The notes beneath the pieces were generated by a model that did no database searches, was not told where the DNA came from, and saw only the letters and a list, made by a program, of their open reading frames with translations. A DNA stretch of 9,041 nt from a bacterium UBA1790 (GTDB lineage Bacteria > Bacteroidota > Bacteroidia > Bacteroidales > Muribaculaceae): the NCBI GenBank assembly GCA_002314465.1, contig DCGA01000041.1, positions 13,517 through 22,557 of the forward strand, in the 5' to 3' direction. Position 1 is the stretch's first letter. Each line of letters begins with the position of its first letter. Made by a program: the position numbers and the translations under genes. Below are positions 7,094 to 9,041 of this stretch, in pieces.

Positions 7094-8794
7094 ATGAAAA
7101 AAAGTTTTACTCTTCTTGCTGCTGTGGCAATGATGTTTGCTGCTAACGCACAGGACTTGGTTATCGAGACTAACGCTCATAACCCCAACGTTCAGATTCT
7201 CCAGAACGGACGTTTCAATCCCCTCACAAGCAACATCGGTAACACCGGTGACCAAACAGTTGTTTGCCTCGGCGAAGTAGACTTCACCGAAGAATACAAT
7301 GCTGCCGGCCTTCTCTTCGCTCAAGGTTGGGGCGGTAAGGGCAACTACGCTATCCTTTCGGCTGGTGACACTTATGAAACTTCTGTTCCCTTCACTCAGA
7401 TTGCACTTGCTCACACTTATTCTTACAACAACTACCTGAAGCTTGCTGGTAACATGGCATACAACGCTGAAGGTGAGGGTGACCTCCCTGGTGGTGCACG
7501 CGCAAGGGAAGACCTCGTTTATACTAAGCCCGAGGGCAAGAAGAAAGTCTTCATGTCATTCGTAGGTGGCGCTGGTAACATCCAGGCTGTTCACTTCTAC
7601 AAGAATGCTTTCACTGCTGACGACTTCCACAGCGAAGGTGGCTGGGAGCCCGCCCATGGTCAGCTTCTCCGTCCCATCGAGAAGGAAAACTACCTCACCG
7701 AGGTTGCTACTCGTCTCGACGTTGCTAACTCAGTACGCGTTTATCCCACCGACGGCGACACTCCCCGCATCGATGGTGACAACGGCTGGGGCTGGACAAG
7801 CGATGGCGTAATCGTAAACTACGGCACAATGAACTTTGGCAACGGTGAGTACACTCAGGTTTGTGGTTATGTTGGTCACTGGAGCAACACTGCAAACGAC
7901 AAGATCCAAATCTATCTTGACGACGCTAACAACGAAGCCAACATGATTGCTGAAATCTTCACTGGTATGGAACTTCGCGATAAGTTCCAGAGCAATCTCT
8001 ATCCCAAGGCTAAGAACCTCACCGAGACTATCACCGGCGAGCACACTGTATACGTTAAGTGGGTAGGCGGTAGCTCTAACCTCACACACCTCGACTTCTG
8101 CAAGGGTAACGTATGGCCCGAAATGCCCGACCCCGACTACGCAGTACTTGCTGTTGTTAACGAAACTCCCAGCGAGAACGCTAAGCACTACACTATGCTC
8201 AACGACGTTCCCGAAGGCGCTACAAAGCTCGAAACCGAAGGTCTCAACAGAACACAGATGGAAGGCAACGGTAACTATGGTTACACTGGCAACGGTACAG
8301 TTATCAAGCTGAAGAACGTAAACTTCGAAAACGGTCAGTTCAACAAGATTCTCGTTACTTACTCAACTGGTGGTGGCGACTGGATTGGTTACGTTGACGA
8401 GGCTAACATGAGCTTCTACATTGACCTTGAGAAGGAAGAAGCAGCTCCTATGGTTAAGGCTATCGACTGGAGCAACGCTCACGAGGCTCTCGCAGACGTT
8501 GATCCCATCGCTGTAGTTCGTCATCAGGCAACTGGTGGCTGGGGCAACCGTTACACTATCGGTGGTGAACTCGCTCCCGTAGCTGGTGTACACGATGTAT
8601 ATGTTGTTTACTACCAGAAGTACAGCGACGAAGGTGCTAACATCTTCGACTACTACCTGGATCAGGACGCTGCTACTGGCATCGACGAAATCAACGTAGT
8701 AAAGACTAAGGCTTACAAGACTATTGAGAACGGTCAGGTTATCATCGTTGTTGGCGACGCTCGCTACAACCTCATGGGCCAGCCCGTTAAGTAA
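7094..8794 (+). CDS. Exported protein with three CBM6-like modules and a short sorting-tail-like C-terminus
   Basis: This 566-residue paralogue of the preceding gene product has a signal peptide, MKKSFTLLAAVAMMFAANA, with cleavage before Gln20, a common mature end in Bacteroidetes. Three modules lie at about 55-173, 230-341 and 392-524. Shared landmarks with the paralogue include LGEVDF, FVGGAGNIQ, GWGWTS, WVGGSSNL, GYTGNGTVI and DPIAVVRHQATGGWG; the last is CBM6-like. No catalytic site was found. Instead of a dockerin it ends with TGIDEIN, a spacer, then NGQVIIVVGDARYNLMGQPVK (residues about 546-566), like the first part of Bacteroidales C-terminal sorting tails but without the later 'GxYI...K' strand. 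The likely role is glycan binding at the cell surface (inference). It has its own promoter and terminator, and GGT/GCT/GTT-rich codon use suggests abundant expression. ATG 7094 directly precedes the signal peptide. Confidence 0.85.
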   Translation: MKKSFTLLAAVAMMFAANAQDLVIETNAHNPNVQILQNGRFNPLTSNIGNTGDQTVVCLGEVDFTEEYNAAGLLFAQGWGGKGNYAILSAGDTYETSVPFTQIALAHTYSYNNYLKLAGNMAYNAEGEGDLPGGARAREDLVYTKPEGKKKVFMSFVGGAGNIQAVHFYKNAFTADDFHSEGGWEPAHGQLLRPIEKENYLTEVATRLDVANSVRVYPTDGDTPRIDGDNGWGWTSDGVIVNYGTMNFGNGEYTQVCGYVGHWSNTANDKIQIYLDDANNEANMIAEIFTGMELRDKFQSNLYPKAKNLTETITGEHTVYVKWVGGSSNLTHLDFCKGNVWPEMPDPDYAVLAVVNETPSENAKHYTMLNDVPEGATKLETEGLNRTQMEGNGNYGYTGNGTVIKLKNVNFENGQFNKILVTYSTGGGDWIGYVDEANMSFYIDLEKEEAAPMVKAIDWSNAHEALADVDPIAVVRHQATGGWGNRYTIGGELAPVAGVHDVYVVYYQKYSDEGANIFDYYLDQDAATGIDEINVVKTKAYKTIENGQVIIVVGDARYNLMGQPVK

Positions 8795-8820
8795 TTAAGA
8801 TAATATCTCGATTACCACAT

Positions 8821-8853
8821 AAGGCCATCGTCCACCCGGACGGTGGCCTTTTT
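8821..8853 (+). terminator. Intrinsic terminator after the second CBM6-like gene
   Basis: AAGGCCATCGTCC (8821-8833) pairs with GGACGGTGGCCTT (8838-8850) across an ACCC loop, a 13-bp stem with one T-G wobble. It runs straight into TTTTT (8849-8853). This is a textbook Rho-independent terminator 26 nt after the stop codon. Confidence 0.92.
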
Positions 8854-8884
8854 ATATACACAACAGCACAAGGTAAAACACCAT

Positions 8885-8919
8885 TTTTAGCCGAAATCAA
8901 AGAAAAATACCTATCTTTG
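8885..8919 (+). promoter_or_regulatory. Promoter of the last gene (-33-like TTTTAG and -7 TATCTTTG)
   Basis: TATCTTTG at 8912-8919 is a perfect TAnnTTTG -7 box. A TTTTAG at 8885-8890 lies 21 nt upstream and could serve as a weak -33 element. The -7 box ends only 4 nt before ATG 8924, so transcription should start at or next to the start codon. Confidence 0.7.
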
Positions 8920-8923
8920 CCAC

Positions 8924-9041
8924 ATGAAACGCTTATTCCTATATATATTACTTACTGCAGCCGCTGCTTGCCTGCATGCCCAGAGCATGCTCGAGGCTTT
9001 CAAGGCCGACATCAACGCTGCCGCAGCCAACAACCACGAAT
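8924..9041 (+). CDS. N-terminus of an exported protein of unknown function (3' end outside window)
   Basis: ATG 8924 opens 39 complete codons that run off the window. Residues 1-19 (MKRLFLYILLTAAAACLHA) form a Sec signal peptide with a likely signal peptidase I site before Gln20, as in the preceding gene product. Cys16 is preceded by AAA, not by a good lipobox, so a lipoprotein is less likely. The visible mature part (QSMLEAFKADINAAAANN) is Ala-rich and possibly helical; I do not recognise the family. It is a separate transcription unit with its own promoter after the intrinsic terminator. Confidence 0.75.
   Translation, partial: MKRLFLYILLTAAAACLHAQSMLEAFKADINAAAANNHE

Noticed and set aside
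8924..9041. Lipoprotein call for the last gene because of Cys16
   Set aside because: The residues before Cys16 (AAAA) lack the Leu/Val/Ile at -3 of a good lipobox, and a signal peptidase I site before Gln20 is more convincing.

Overview
This window looks like part of a Bacteroidales chromosome, with a Muribaculaceae- or Prevotellaceae-like style. The evidence for that is: two candidate promoters with perfect TAnnTTTG -7 boxes and a third in the same form, AT-rich leaders without Shine-Dalgarno motifs, a type IX secretion (Por) sorting-type C-terminus on the first gene fragment, exported enzymes whose mature ends often start with Gln, and GC-rich coding sequence broken by very AT-rich intergenic gaps. 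The genus cannot be fixed from the sequence alone. All genes are on the + strand.

Positions 1-4964 form a tight glycan-degradation run. It starts with the last 46 residues of an exported protein ending in a T9SS type A-like tail. After a 16-nt gap comes a 944-residue glycoside hydrolase family 2 protein with a discoidin-like insertion near its N-terminus. After a 22-nt gap comes a 649-residue sialate O-acetylesterase-family (SGNH-type) esterase. The spacing suggests one operon that removes acetyl decorations and cleaves a beta-linked sugar outside the cytoplasm. No SusC/SusD pair, sensor or regulator lies inside the window.

Positions 4965-8860 hold the most interesting part: two paralogous exported proteins (590 and 566 residues), each made of a signal peptide and three divergent tandem modules that look like family 6 carbohydrate-binding modules, with no recognisable catalytic domain. 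They differ at the C-terminus: the first ends in a type I dockerin-like pair of calcium loops, the second in a short sorting-tail-like segment. Each has its own promoter, and the two promoters share an ungapped 53-bp block (41 of 53 positions identical by eye) that ends exactly at the -7 box. Their codon choice (GGT, GCT, GTT, CGT) is unlike that of the two enzymes upstream and suggests high expression. A hairpin pair separates the two genes, and a strong intrinsic terminator closes the second.

Positions 8854-9041 start a new transcription unit. A good -7 box lies only 4 nt before the ATG of an exported protein that runs off the window, so that mRNA may be leaderless. No RNA genes, insertion sequences, CRISPR arrays or origins were seen, and no gene-free stretch exceeds 300 bases.
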